DNA of 29,741 nt from a virus: positions 1 to 29,741 of the IMG/VR virus record IMGVR_UViG_3300043772_000927. The stretch is one strand, 5' to 3'. The translations under genes were made by a program, and so were the position numbers. The stretch's first letter is position 1. Every line of letters begins with the position of its first letter. Of this stretch, positions 6,305-13,124 are shown piece after piece. Under the pieces are notes generated by a model, which had not been told where the DNA came from, ran no database searches, and was given only the letters and a program-made list of their open reading frames with translations.

Positions 6305-8616
6305 TGTTCATCGGTTAATTCAAAGTATCTACCGTGTTGGTCGCGATTCTTTGTGAATTTATAATTCTTGTATGAGGCATATGACTGCACCCATTTGATA
6401 TATTTGCGACTATCTAGGTCTTTGAAGCCATTCGTGTCTGCTTGGAACGCTTCCATTGATGTCTTGTTGTACAATCTCACATTCAATGGTACATTCCCAT
6501 CCATCACAAAGTCATAGAATTCCTTACAGGTATTCTGAATGAATCTCTTCGCATCTGCATTAATTGATTTGCTCTTGATTAAACCTACCTGAAGATATTT
6601 TTGAAGATTGGATAGCATATAATTGTCAAAGTTTGACCATTCGTCAGTAGTCCATTCATCAAACAATAGCTTACCATATTCATCTTGAGGATTACGTTGT
6701 GAGTTGAAGTATTGAAAGAATTCAATCTCGTGCCTTCTTCGGTCATGAGAGGTACCTGCACCAGCAATGACATAGTTGGTAGTGATAACTATCTTAGGAC
6801 TTCGTTCAAAAGGAATGTATATCTCATCCTTATTCTTTCGGTTGACCGGTATTCCCTCGGTTATTAGTGAAAATAGCTGTTCAAAATCGAAGTGCTTCTT
6901 TACATCATCGAAGGCAAGTACCTGAGTATCCATGTTGACCCTTTGATACACGAAATCATTCTTGCTAGGATTGTATGCTTTACCATCTATCTTGATAATC
7001 TTTCGGATATTACCGATGGCTGTCAACATCAATGACTTACCACTGCCCCCATTAGGATTGTCATTGATTTCTTGGTCATTAAATATGATAGCCTTTTGGT
7101 CAGTCTTGTCTTTGAAGGTATGAATCAGATATCCTAGCGTTGATTCCATAGCATTAATTCTATCCGAATCTTGTGCAGACACCTTATGTACAAAATCCTG
7201 AAAGTTATTATCGTGAATCGCGATTTGGTTATAATTTCTTCGTATGATTTGCTCCTTCCAAATATAGCCATCGATATCAATGTAGCTAAGTAGCTTCACC
7301 TTATCTTTAGTTACCTTGACTACACCATTCAGAAATGGGATATAAGATGAGTACCTATCATCCTGCAATATTTTCATATCGATTGACTCTAGCATATTCA
7401 GGTGACTTTCAGTAAATAGATTAGCTGATTTGGCACAATGGTTATATACATTCAATTCATCCTTTTTAAGCAGATACTTCAAAACAAAATCCTTAATGAG
7501 TTCCACTGAGCTTTCAGATACCTTATTCTCCTCGATGTATACATATGTAGGTTTGTTACTTCGCTCAGGATAGTACTTCGCAAATCCATGCTTCTGAAGG
7601 AATTTAGCATAGTCATGAGGCATGATGGTTACCTTCTTGCCATCCTCCTGCCAAAAGACATCATCAGTATCCTGCACCTCATTTTTTACTGATTCAATTA
7701 TCTTGCTGTTGACTCCTAGCTGATTCTGAATATCCTCTTCATTGTTCCCTTCTTTCAATTTAATTTTTACCTTATTCAACGTGTAGCTATCCTCAAAATA
7801 TCTCGTGTTAAAATTGCTTGATTTGTATGCATTGCTCACGGTGTTATTGATTTCGTTAGCTGTGAAATCATCCTGCTCATATTGAAGGAGATATTGCTTC
7901 GCAGCATATTGGTCGACACCATACTCACACATACAACAGGCAACTTTGAACGTCCAATTATTTCTGCCCTGTTCAAACACCCCATGATTGAACTTCATCA
8001 CAAGCTCTATGATTCTATCCTCATTGGCAATCGGAAGCACTGCTATCTTTTCTGCCTTATGATATCCCTTATCTTGAGCTATACCAGGGAAAACATCGCA
8101 GAATTCATTGAGGTATGCATTAGGGTCGTATGATTCAAAGCATACACGACTCACATTGCCATTGGCTGAGTCAAAGTAATTACTTTGTATGTACTCCTTG
8201 AATGCTTCAAATCTTCTTTTGTGTTCAAACTTGTCTGATTCAGGTATACGAATCACCGCTTTAAGTCCATTTCCACTAGGTGAAGTGAACATCATATATA
8301 CATATGGACATTCCATGAGCTTTTTTCGTTCTGATTCCATAGTTTGCACATCAGGATACTTATCGAAATCAATAACGCATAGACCACTATGCTCAATAAG
8401 TCCATCATCCTTTCTTTCACTAAATGTACCATTGAACATGATAGCCATCAGTTGCATCTTGCTTTCACTATCTCCTTCTCTGATTTTCTTTATCTTGTTA
8501 ATTAATTCAGGACTTCCGCTCTTTATCCTGTTATATACTTCTATTGCTGTGAGCGTAAATGGGGTCTCTTTTGAGTTGAAGAGAGACCTAAAAACTGATA
8601 TTTTTGGGTTATACAT
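6301..8616 (-). CDS. Primase-helicase, BT4734/VirE-type N-terminus plus SF3-like ATPase
   Basis: A 771-aa replication protein. I start it at 8616 (MYNPKISVFRSLF); the upstream extension to 8682 only translates the local repeat array. Residues about 10-190 match the BT4734/VirE N-terminal primase-like domain, with GLCVIDFDKYPD near 80, SPSGNGLKAVI near 112 and RVCFESYDPNAY near 157. A middle helical linker follows. Residues about 490-680 are a D5/SF3-like helicase: Walker A NPNGGSGKS near 520, Walker B VLAFDDV, sensor SPKIVITTNY and DRRRHEIEF. It probably primes and unwinds at the phage origin. The repeat-rich region directly upstream may be that origin or its operator. Confidence 0.88.
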   Translation of the reverse strand: MYNPKISVFRSLFNSKETPFTLTAIEVYNRIKSGSPELINKIKKIREGDSESKMQLMAIMFNGTFSERKDDGLIEHSGLCVIDFDKYPDVQTMESERKKLMECPYVYMMFTSPSGNGLKAVIRIPESDKFEHKRRFEAFKEYIQSNYFDSANGNVSRVCFESYDPNAYLNEFCDVFPGIAQDKGYHKAEKIAVLPIANEDRIIELVMKFNHGVFEQGRNNWTFKVACCMCEYGVDQYAAKQYLLQYEQDDFTANEINNTVSNAYKSSNFNTRYFEDSYTLNKVKIKLKEGNNEEDIQNQLGVNSKIIESVKNEVQDTDDVFWQEDGKKVTIMPHDYAKFLQKHGFAKYYPERSNKPTYVYIEENKVSESSVELIKDFVLKYLLKKDELNVYNHCAKSANLFTESHLNMLESIDMKILQDDRYSSYIPFLNGVVKVTKDKVKLLSYIDIDGYIWKEQIIRRNYNQIAIHDNNFQDFVHKVSAQDSDRINAMESTLGYLIHTFKDKTDQKAIIFNDQEINDNPNGGSGKSLMLTAIGNIRKIIKIDGKAYNPSKNDFVYQRVNMDTQVLAFDDVKKHFDFEQLFSLITEGIPVNRKNKDEIYIPFERSPKIVITTNYVIAGAGTSHDRRRHEIEFFQYFNSQRNPQDEYGKLLFDEWTTDEWSNFDNYMLSNLQKYLQVGLIKSKSINADAKRFIQNTCKEFYDFVMDGNVPLNVRLYNKTSMEAFQADTNGFKDLDSRKYIKWVQSYASYKNYKFTKNRDQHGRYFELTDEQ

Positions 8617-8622
8617 AGGTTG

Positions 8623-8652
8623 TAAATATAATAAATGACGATAAAAAGACAA
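8623..8652 (-). promoter_or_regulatory. Candidate promoter of the primase-helicase
   Basis: On the minus strand TATATTTA (8623-8630) is one base off the TAnnTTTG -7 element, and TTG (8650-8652) lies 19 bases upstream, the normal spacing. One ATGACGAT repeat (8635-8642) lies in the spacer and another (8656-8663) just upstream, so a protein bound to the repeats would block or guide polymerase. The leader to the ATG at 8616 would be very short. Confidence 0.45.
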
Positions 8653-8811
8653 TAAATGACGATAAATAAAAATCATCGTCATGGATATAAACCAATGCTG
8701 GCTTATGTTTCAGCGATTTCATGACGATATGACGATAAATTTTCCAAAGTACCAATATTTTTTCAGTGTAAAATATGTAAATGGTATATAAGAGAATCGT
8801 CACATCGTCAT
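8635..8811. repeat. Seven-copy ATGACGAT repeat cluster (iterons or operators)
   Basis: In 177 bases the 8-mer ATGACGAT occurs in direct orientation at 8635, 8656, 8721 and 8729. It occurs inverted (ATCGTCAT) at 8675 and 8804, and inverted with one mismatch (ATCGTCAC) at 8796. The first two copies sit in a longer shared 15-mer (ATAAATGACGATAAA) exactly 21 bases apart, two helix turns. The pairs at 8721/8729 and 8796/8804 are tandem and face each other. The cluster lies between the DnaA-like gene and the primase-helicase gene, which fits an iteron origin or an autoregulatory operator. Confidence 0.85.
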
Positions 8812-8821
8812 ATTGACACAC

Positions 8822-8845
8822 AAAAGAGGGAGCCTAGACTCCCTC
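8822..8845 (-). terminator. Intrinsic terminator after the DnaA-like gene
   Basis: On the minus strand GAGGGAG and CTCCCTC form a 7-bp stem around a 6-base loop (8826-8845), followed by TTTT (8822-8825). The stop codon of the DnaA-like gene (8834-8836) lies inside the hairpin. It would end the early small-gene transcript and separate it from the primase-helicase unit. Confidence 0.8.
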
Positions 8846-9334
8846 CTCAGTATTAACCCTTAAAAAATTATGTTCCTCAAAGATAGATACTATCTCGGAT
8901 GATGTCATCTTATCTTGGAACTTTGTTAATAACTTTCGGGCAAAATTACCGGTGATTGTGAGCTTGATTTCCTCGTCACACATCGGCATAACATTGACAT
9001 CAAAGATGCTAATGTTCTCACGCTTCGCTTTGATAAGCTCAGGCATTGGATGAATGAATTTCATGTATCTTGAATCCTTTCTATTGTACCAATACTGGTG
9101 CTCACGCATTCCATGAATAACTGTTGCATGGTGCCGGTTAAAAAACTTGCCTATCATCATATATGTCATGTGTCGATGTGTGTACATGAAGTTGTAAAGG
9201 TAATATCTTTTGTACGTTATGTCTTCTCTCCTGCTTGATGTGTTTAATTTGAATCGCTCAATTAATTCTACGATATCCTCATTAGCTACTTTCATTAGCT
9301 CAAATACTTCTTGGTCTATTTCTCCTCTTTTCAT
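8834..9334 (-). CDS. Stand-alone DnaA domain-IV-like DNA-binding protein
   Basis: A 166-aa protein. Residues about 33-80 match the C-terminal DNA-binding domain of DnaA: SRREDITYKRYYLYNFMYTH, then MTYMMIGKFFNRHHATVIHG, the last part being the DnaA signature helix that reads the DnaA box. The AAA+ ATPase of full DnaA is absent. The remaining 85 residues are a helical, acidic-basic part of unknown role. It is encoded between two repeat-rich control regions and just before the primase-helicase gene, so it probably recognises the phage origin or represses the host-type origin boxes. A transcriptional regulator with this fold is the main alternative. Confidence 0.75.
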   Translation of the reverse strand: MKRGEIDQEVFELMKVANEDIVELIERFKLNTSSRREDITYKRYYLYNFMYTHRHMTYMMIGKFFNRHHATVIHGMREHQYWYNRKDSRYMKFIHPMPELIKAKRENISIFDVNVMPMCDEEIKLTITGNFARKLLTKFQDKMTSSEIVSIFEEHNFLRVNTEEGV

Positions 9335-9344
9335 ACCTTCTCAA

Positions 9345-9608
9345 TTACAAAGTGTCCGTAAATGTGCGTTCCTGCCTTTCTGAATTCGTTGAGTTTCCAA
9401 TGACAAAGTGCTTTTGTTGGGAAAGTGTAAGCTTCTGCAAGCCTTCTTTCGTAGAAGTACAATAATCTAAACATGATTTTCTAGCTTTTAAATATTCAAT
9501 ATAATGTGGGATGTTGAAGGAGCCTCCCTTATCTCCTGCCATGGACTGACGTATCCACCATTCAGCCATGGAATATAGGTCTCTACCGATTAACATGTGT
9601 ACCTCCAT
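9345..9608 (-). CDS. Hypothetical 87-aa protein
   Basis: Begins MEVHMLIGRDLYSMAEWWIR; a second start at Met5 (base 9596) is equally possible and would shorten the 19-base overlap with the upstream gene to seven bases. The protein is helical with two aromatic clusters (MAEWWIR, HYIEYLKARKSCLDYC) and a basic, polar end. No family is recognised. It ends ten bases before the DnaA-like gene starts, so the two are likely co-transcribed. Confidence 0.6.
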   Translation of the reverse strand: MEVHMLIGRDLYSMAEWWIRQSMAGDKGGSFNIPHYIEYLKARKSCLDYCTSTKEGLQKLTLSQQKHFVIGNSTNSERQERTFTDTL

Positions 9609-9880
9609 TCGTCTTCATCATAGTAGTTAGCAGGGTCAGTTAGTTCTTCTATGATATTGTTTTGAATAATGTGGTCTTCAATTAGGTATTTTACCTCTGC
9701 TTTCTCCTCATCCGTAAGCTCATAATCAATCTCGATATCAGCAGGATGTTCTAAGGCATTGAAATCACTTAGCTCAATGTACCAATCTCCATGTAAATCT
9801 CGGATGACGTAGCTACAGCTACCATGCATGAATGCTCTTTCAAAGTAAGCCATGTCATCAGTTATATCTTCTAGTTGCAT
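9590..9880 (-). CDS. Hypothetical acidic 96-aa protein
   Basis: A strongly acidic protein that begins MQLEDITDDMAYFERAFMHG. It contains WYIELSDFNAL in the middle and a Glu/Asp-rich second half (DYELTDEEKAEVKYLIEDHI, then YYDEDEWRY). Such charge is typical of early phage proteins that mimic DNA or bind host enzymes, but no specific family is recognised and that role is speculative. It overlaps the 32-aa membrane peptide by ten bases. Confidence 0.65.
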   Translation of the reverse strand: MQLEDITDDMAYFERAFMHGSCSYVIRDLHGDWYIELSDFNALEHPADIEIDYELTDEEKAEVKYLIEDHIIQNNIIEELTDPANYYDEDEWRYTC

Positions 9881-9969
9881 ATCATTATAAATAAAAGGTT
9901 ATACATTGCTACCATAGTACCCACGACTATAGCCATACCTGCTACTGCTTTGAATAGTTCTTTTTTCAT
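9871..9969 (-). CDS. 32-aa membrane peptide
   Basis: Encodes MKKELFKAVAGMAIVVGTMV and then AMYNLLFIMICN: a positively charged start and one long hydrophobic helix. It overlaps the upstream 59-aa gene by the ATGA pattern and the downstream gene by ten bases, filling an 86-base gap. The function is unknown. Confidence 0.55.
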   Translation of the reverse strand: MKKELFKAVAGMAIVVGTMVAMYNLLFIMICN

Positions 9970-10145
9970 TTATTAGCGTTTAGAATTGTTAAAAAATCTT
10001 CGGTGTTATCTAATGCTACTTTGGTCATTTCCTCATTAGCTTCAATAAGAAGCTGCTCTAAGAATATAGTAAGCACTTCTGCGTTGTTTTCATGTACCTT
10101 GATAAATTCAAGGGCTCTGTTAAATTGTTGGTTAAAACGTTTCAT
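9966..10145 (-). CDS. 59-aa helical acidic protein
   Basis: Encodes MKRFNQQFNRALEFIKVHEN, then a Leu/Glu-rich helical part (LTIFLEQLLIEANEEMTKVA) and ends TILNANK. It is joined by ATGA overlaps to the gene before it and to the 32-aa peptide after it, so the whole stretch 9871-10354 is coding. No family is recognised; it looks like a small all-helical protein. Confidence 0.65.
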   Translation of the reverse strand: MKRFNQQFNRALEFIKVHENNAEVLTIFLEQLLIEANEEMTKVALDNTEDFLTILNANK

Positions 10146-10354
10146 AATTGGATAATTTTAAAGGTTTCAATTAATTTATATTCGCAATGTGCTTCAGCCT
10201 CCTCTTGTTTATCAGGATACTCCTCATCATTTAAGTAGTCGAATGCTTCACTATCCGTTGTGATGCAAGATACTTCCATTCCATTGACCACACCAGTGAT
10301 GCGATAGTGACCGTAAGATTTTGTTCTTTTGATTTCGATTTCTGTTACTTTCAT
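10142..10354 (-). CDS. Hypothetical 70-aa beta-rich protein
   Basis: Begins MKVTEIEIKRTKSYGHYRIT and continues GVVNGMEVSCITTDSEAFDY, an alternating pattern suggesting a small beta-sheet fold, then an acidic helix (EEYPDKQEEAEAHCEYKLIE). Similar unnamed small proteins occur in phage early regions. It is 16 bases downstream of the 88-aa gene and overlaps the next gene by four bases. Confidence 0.7.
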   Translation of the reverse strand: MKVTEIEIKRTKSYGHYRITGVVNGMEVSCITTDSEAFDYLNDEEYPDKQEEAEAHCEYKLIETFKIIQL

Positions 10355-10370
10355 TTTGTTTTATTTATTA

Positions 10371-10637
10371 TTAATTATTTTGTAATTGTACCATAAAAGA
10401 CGCTCGTGTTACAACATCATTTGCATTTGCGAAATTTGTCATAACGTTTGCAAGTAAAACAAACATTTCTAATTCGCCGTTTTTGTTTTCCTGTTGTGAA
10501 ATACAATTTTGTGGTAATGTATTAGCAACCTCATCGTTCCAAAAATTTGGTTGATTCAACATTTGTTTTGCTAATCCATTTGCTAATACTTCAATTTGTT
10601 TTTCAGTTAATTTTGCGTTTAATTTTAAAGTGTTCAT
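10371..10637 (-). CDS. Hypothetical 88-aa Asn-rich protein, first early gene
   Basis: Begins MNTLKLNAKLTEKQIEVLAN and is rich in Asn, Gln and Leu, mostly helical. No family recognised. It is the first gene after the 172-base control region. The ATG follows a run of ten A residues on the coding strand, the A-rich leader style used for strong translation in Bacteroidota. High Asn/Gln content sets it apart from its neighbours and may mark a separate origin. Confidence 0.65.
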   Translation of the reverse strand: MNTLKLNAKLTEKQIEVLANGLAKQMLNQPNFWNDEVANTLPQNCISQQENKNGELEMFVLLANVMTNFANANDVVTRASFMVQLQNN

Positions 10638-10675
10638 AACGTTTTTTTTTTAATTGTTGTGCCTTATTGACCTTA

Positions 10676-10705
10676 CAAAGATATATAACTTTTTATATAC
10701 GCAAA
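10676..10705 (-). promoter_or_regulatory. Promoter of the early gene chain
   Basis: On the minus strand TATCTTTG (10676-10683) matches the Bacteroidota -7 element TAnnTTTG. TTTG (10702-10705) is 18 bases upstream, as the -33 element. It reads toward the gene starting at 10637. The -33 element lies inside the imperfect palindrome GCAAAA-CA-TTTTGC (10701-10714), a likely operator. Confidence 0.6.
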
Positions 10706-10708
10706 ACA

Positions 10709-10737
10709 TTTTGCACATTTTTTTTTAATTATGCACA
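10709..10737. promoter_or_regulatory. Two DnaA-box-like 9-mers
   Basis: TTTTGCACA (10709-10717) and TTATGCACA (10729-10737) both fit the DnaA-box consensus TTWTNCACA. They point the same way and are 20 bases apart, with a T-rich stretch between them. They lie just upstream of the early promoter. Host DnaA or the phage DnaA-like protein (8834-9334) could bind here. Confidence 0.55.
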
Positions 10738-10738
10738 A

Positions 10739-10757
10739 ATTTAGAATGATTCTAAAT
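10739..10757. promoter_or_regulatory. Perfect palindrome, 9-base arms
   Basis: ATTTAGAAT-G-ATTCTAAAT is a perfect inverted repeat around one central base, two bases from the second DnaA-like box. It may be an operator for a dimeric regulator such as the small HTH protein. Read on the minus strand it could also form an AT-rich hairpin followed by TTT, so a weak terminator for the exonuclease unit is the alternative. Confidence 0.6.
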
Positions 10758-10775
10758 AAGGAATCAGCCTAAAAA

Positions 10776-10820
10776 CTTACGAAATATGTAGTAAAATCAG
10801 GGTAAAGGCTTACGAAATAT
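10776..10820. repeat. Direct repeat CTTACGAAATAT, two copies
   Basis: The 12-mer CTTACGAAATAT occurs at 10776-10787 and again at 10809-10820, 33 bases apart. The second copy overlaps the last codons of the exonuclease gene. Role unknown; it belongs to the same control region as the DnaA-like boxes. Confidence 0.6.
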
Positions 10821-11586
10821 TCTTTTTATGCCGATAGATATACTCAGCATATTTAGTAAATACAAGATGACTTATCTTGTGGTGCTTGTGGCAATCTCTA
10901 CATTGAAGCCAATGATGCACGGTGCCTGCTGTGGTCACTACTTTCTTATTATAACGGAAATTATTACCTCCACATTCAGGGCATTCGTACTTTTCACCAC
11001 CATGTTGCACTGCATAATTGTGCTGGGCTTGTGTATATGGGTTTAGCTTGTTGAATACCTGCTCTAATAGGATAACATCCTGCTTGCAGTAGGCTACCAT
11101 CTTATCCAATGCCTTTTGGTCTTTGCGAAATACGATATCTTTCCACAAATCAAGACCACCGGTATCCATCTTGGCACCTAACTTTAGATATTGAGCTATA
11201 TAATTTAGTTTATTGCTGTTGAAATTGAACTGCTTTTTAGCCCATTTAAGAGTATCTATTGTTTTAGGTGATGGCATAACTTCAATTCCATGCATTAAAG
11301 CTCTTGTGCGTATCCACTTGAGGTCAAACCTATCCCCATTATGGGCCACGATTTCATCAGCCTGCTCCATGAGTTTAACGAATGCCTTAATCATCTCCTT
11401 ATCACTTTGTCTTTTTGACCATGTTAGGCTGTGAACTTCGTCTTCATCCTCCCATTTATAGCATATGCAAATGATTGCTCTCTCGTGGATGATATCCTGA
11501 GGCTGAATGGATAGGTTATAACCTGCTCTCCAAAAGACACCTACATTAAATGATGTTTCGATGTCATAAAATAAACGTTTTCTCAT
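10810..11586 (-). CDS. DEDDy 3'-5' exonuclease (RNase H-like) with C-terminal zinc ribbon
   Basis: A 258-aa protein with an RNase H-like exonuclease domain at about residues 1-180. The metal-binding residues are visible: Asp8 and Glu10 in FYDIET, Asp88 in HNGDRFDLKW, and Tyr166/Asp170 in YCKQD, the DEDDy arrangement. Residues 200-235 add a zinc ribbon (Cys202, Cys205, Cys229, Cys232), probably for nucleic-acid binding. No polymerase is encoded, so it may proofread or process ends for the host enzyme. It overlaps the spanin-like gene as ATGA, so an early-type enzyme is the last gene of the lysis unit. Confidence 0.82.
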   Translation of the reverse strand: MRKRLFYDIETSFNVGVFWRAGYNLSIQPQDIIHERAIICICYKWEDEDEVHSLTWSKRQSDKEMIKAFVKLMEQADEIVAHNGDRFDLKWIRTRALMHGIEVMPSPKTIDTLKWAKKQFNFNSNKLNYIAQYLKLGAKMDTGGLDLWKDIVFRKDQKALDKMVAYCKQDVILLEQVFNKLNPYTQAQHNYAVQHGGEKYECPECGGNNFRYNKKVVTTAGTVHHWLQCRDCHKHHKISHLVFTKYAEYIYRHKKNIS

Positions 11587-12032
11587 ATTTTAAATAGCAG
11601 GGCTATCCTATCTATCAGCCCTTTTTGAATTAAAAAACGCAGAAAGATACCTAAAAAGAATGAAATAACAATAGGCCACCATGCCCATTTATATTTTACT
11701 ACCTGTTTTGCTTGAGCTGTTTTGTAGATAGTCTTACCTCGTATCCTTTCAACCCTAGTCTTATACCTGTATTCAATACGAGTCTGCCATCTAGTCTTTG
11801 GTACGTACACATTATTGAATTGTATCACAGTATCCTTGGTCGTGATGTACTTCTGCCATACGATAGTATCATTTATGATAACAGGTATGCTATCAATGTT
11901 AGTTATTCGAATAGTATCACTATCCTGTACTACCTTAAGTCCGTTCTTTAATGCTTTCTTGTAGTGCCATTGCGCTCTCTTAGGAGCTGAGCAGGATACA
12001 ATTAGTATCAATATTGGTAGTAAGTATCTCAT
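11583..12032 (-). CDS. Candidate unimolecular spanin (lipoprotein plus C-terminal membrane anchor)
   Basis: A 149-aa protein. The N-terminus MRYLLPILILIVSCSAP is a lipoprotein signal with lipobox IVSC (Cys14). Residues about 25-110 form a periplasmic part with repeated Ile/Asp/Thr beta-like segments and a basic Arg/Lys/Tyr stretch (RIEYRYKTRVERIRGK). Residues about 118-137 (WWPIVISFFLGIFLRFLI) form one membrane helix. An outer-membrane lipid anchor at one end and an inner-membrane helix at the other is the defining layout of u-spanins, which fuse the two membranes in the last lysis step. It follows the amidase with an ATGA overlap. Confidence 0.65.
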   Translation of the reverse strand: MRYLLPILILIVSCSAPKRAQWHYKKALKNGLKVVQDSDTIRITNIDSIPVIINDTIVWQKYITTKDTVIQFNNVYVPKTRWQTRIEYRYKTRVERIRGKTIYKTAQAKQVVKYKWAWWPIVISFFLGIFLRFLIQKGLIDRIALLFKI

Positions 12033-12676
12033 AGGTTTTGTAGCATCTTAATTATTCTAGGGCATGGGTAAATATCTGCCTTGTCTTTACGGACTGAATT
12101 GTGGGTATAGATTCCTGGTGTGCCTTTAAATGCCTCGATATCTATACCAAATATCTCATATCTAAATGTCTTAGGAATATCATATGTGTCACATAGGTAT
12201 TCAACTAATTGACGAGTTGACTCTATCTGCTCATCAGTATACTTATACCAATATTTATTTCCCTTGTATGGTGCATCTAATGTAGTGACCATTGATGGGT
12301 CAACAATTCCCTTAACATAATTATAGTACTTACCATCCTTTAGCTTCAAAGGCCCCCAATTGCATATCTCGATTCCGACTGATAGCTTGTTGAGATTCTG
12401 ATACCTGAGTCCATGCACTGAGAAATCTTGAGAATCTATACCAAGATGGTAAGCCCAATGACGTGAGCTGAAGCATTGCACTATGCTACCCTTCTCACCG
12501 ATTACGAATGCAGTTGCTATCCTATCTGAGTTGCTATTCCACCACCGTGATACAGCTATAGGGTTACCATTGCCTGCTGTGTGGTGTAGATAGATTTGTT
12601 TTTTCTCAGATTCCTCATGGAAATACTGAGCATTAGATAGGCGTTCCTGATATATTTTCGTCGTGTCTAATTTCAT
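12029..12676 (-). CDS. Endolysin, N-acetylmuramoyl-L-alanine amidase (Amidase_2)
   Basis: A 215-aa amidase that would cut the bond between muramic acid and the stem peptide. Amidase_2 signs: YLHHTAG (His31/His32, zinc ligand), ATAFVIGEKGSIVQCF, HWAYHLG, VGIEICNWG, and near the end HNSVRKDKADIYPCP with His192 and Cys205 or Asp201 as remaining zinc and catalytic candidates. There is no signal peptide, so release depends on the holin encoded upstream. The start overlaps the holin end by 44 bases, unusually long for this genome; no later Met precedes the active site. Confidence 0.9.
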   Translation of the reverse strand: MKLDTTKIYQERLSNAQYFHEESEKKQIYLHHTAGNGNPIAVSRWWNSNSDRIATAFVIGEKGSIVQCFSSRHWAYHLGIDSQDFSVHGLRYQNLNKLSVGIEICNWGPLKLKDGKYYNYVKGIVDPSMVTTLDAPYKGNKYWYKYTDEQIESTRQLVEYLCDTYDIPKTFRYEIFGIDIEAFKGTPGIYTHNSVRKDKADIYPCPRIIKMLQNL

Positions 12677-13124
12677 CTATATCCTTTTTTATCTCCTTAG
12701 CTCTAGCGAAAAGATTCTTCATGGCCTGCCACAAATCTAATCCTTTCACTGCTTTGTAGTTTTCATTGATACTCATGACCTCGATTGATACCAGGATGAG
12801 TGCAAGTACCTTAGTAAGCAATAACTCTACTGAGAAAAACTGCAGGATGATATGGTTAAGAATGAATTTATCAATCATGTAAAACATAATCACGGTTACT
12901 TCATAGAGTAACATTTTGCTAATGATTGCAGATAGGCCCCTGCTTGTGATTGGCACCTTGCGTTTAATGCTCTTCCATACCCCTGTGATAGTATCTAATG
13001 CAATCACAAATCCTACCAAAAATAATAAGCCTGAAATTGGCATTAGAAATGCACTAATAGTAGCCAATAATTTTATCCAATTGGCTTTCATTGTGGCTAA
13101 TAGTATGGATAGCTGTGACTTCAT
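12633..13124 (-). CDS. Phage holin (Holin_4/toxin-secretion family type)
   Basis: A 163-aa membrane protein. Hydrophobic segments at about residues 17-45, 70-90 and 95-118 give two to four membrane helices. DTITGVWKSIKRKVPITSRG and KALILVSIEV-like SINENYKAVKG stretches match the pattern of phage holins of the phi29/TcdE-like family. The tail is charged and cytoplasmic (KEIKKDIDEIRHDE). It would permeabilise the inner membrane and let the amidase out. It shares one base with the start of the connector gene upstream and overlaps the amidase by 44 bases. Confidence 0.82.
   Translation of the reverse strand: MKSQLSILLATMKANWIKLLATISAFLMPISGLLFLVGFVIALDTITGVWKSIKRKVPITSRGLSAIISKMLLYEVTVIMFYMIDKFILNHIILQFFSVELLLTKVLALILVSIEVMSINENYKAVKGLDLWQAMKNLFARAKEIKKDIDEIRHDENISGTPI

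Noticed and set aside
8617-8682. A 22-residue N-terminal extension of the primase-helicase
   Set aside because: The residues come from the repeat array, and a better ATG with BT4734-like sequence directly after it is at 8616.
8609-8821. A 70-aa minus-strand frame across the repeat region before the primase-helicase
   Set aside because: It mainly translates the ATGACGAT array (repeated Tyr-Arg-His and Asp-Asp-like residues) and overlaps the primase-helicase start; it does not look like a protein.
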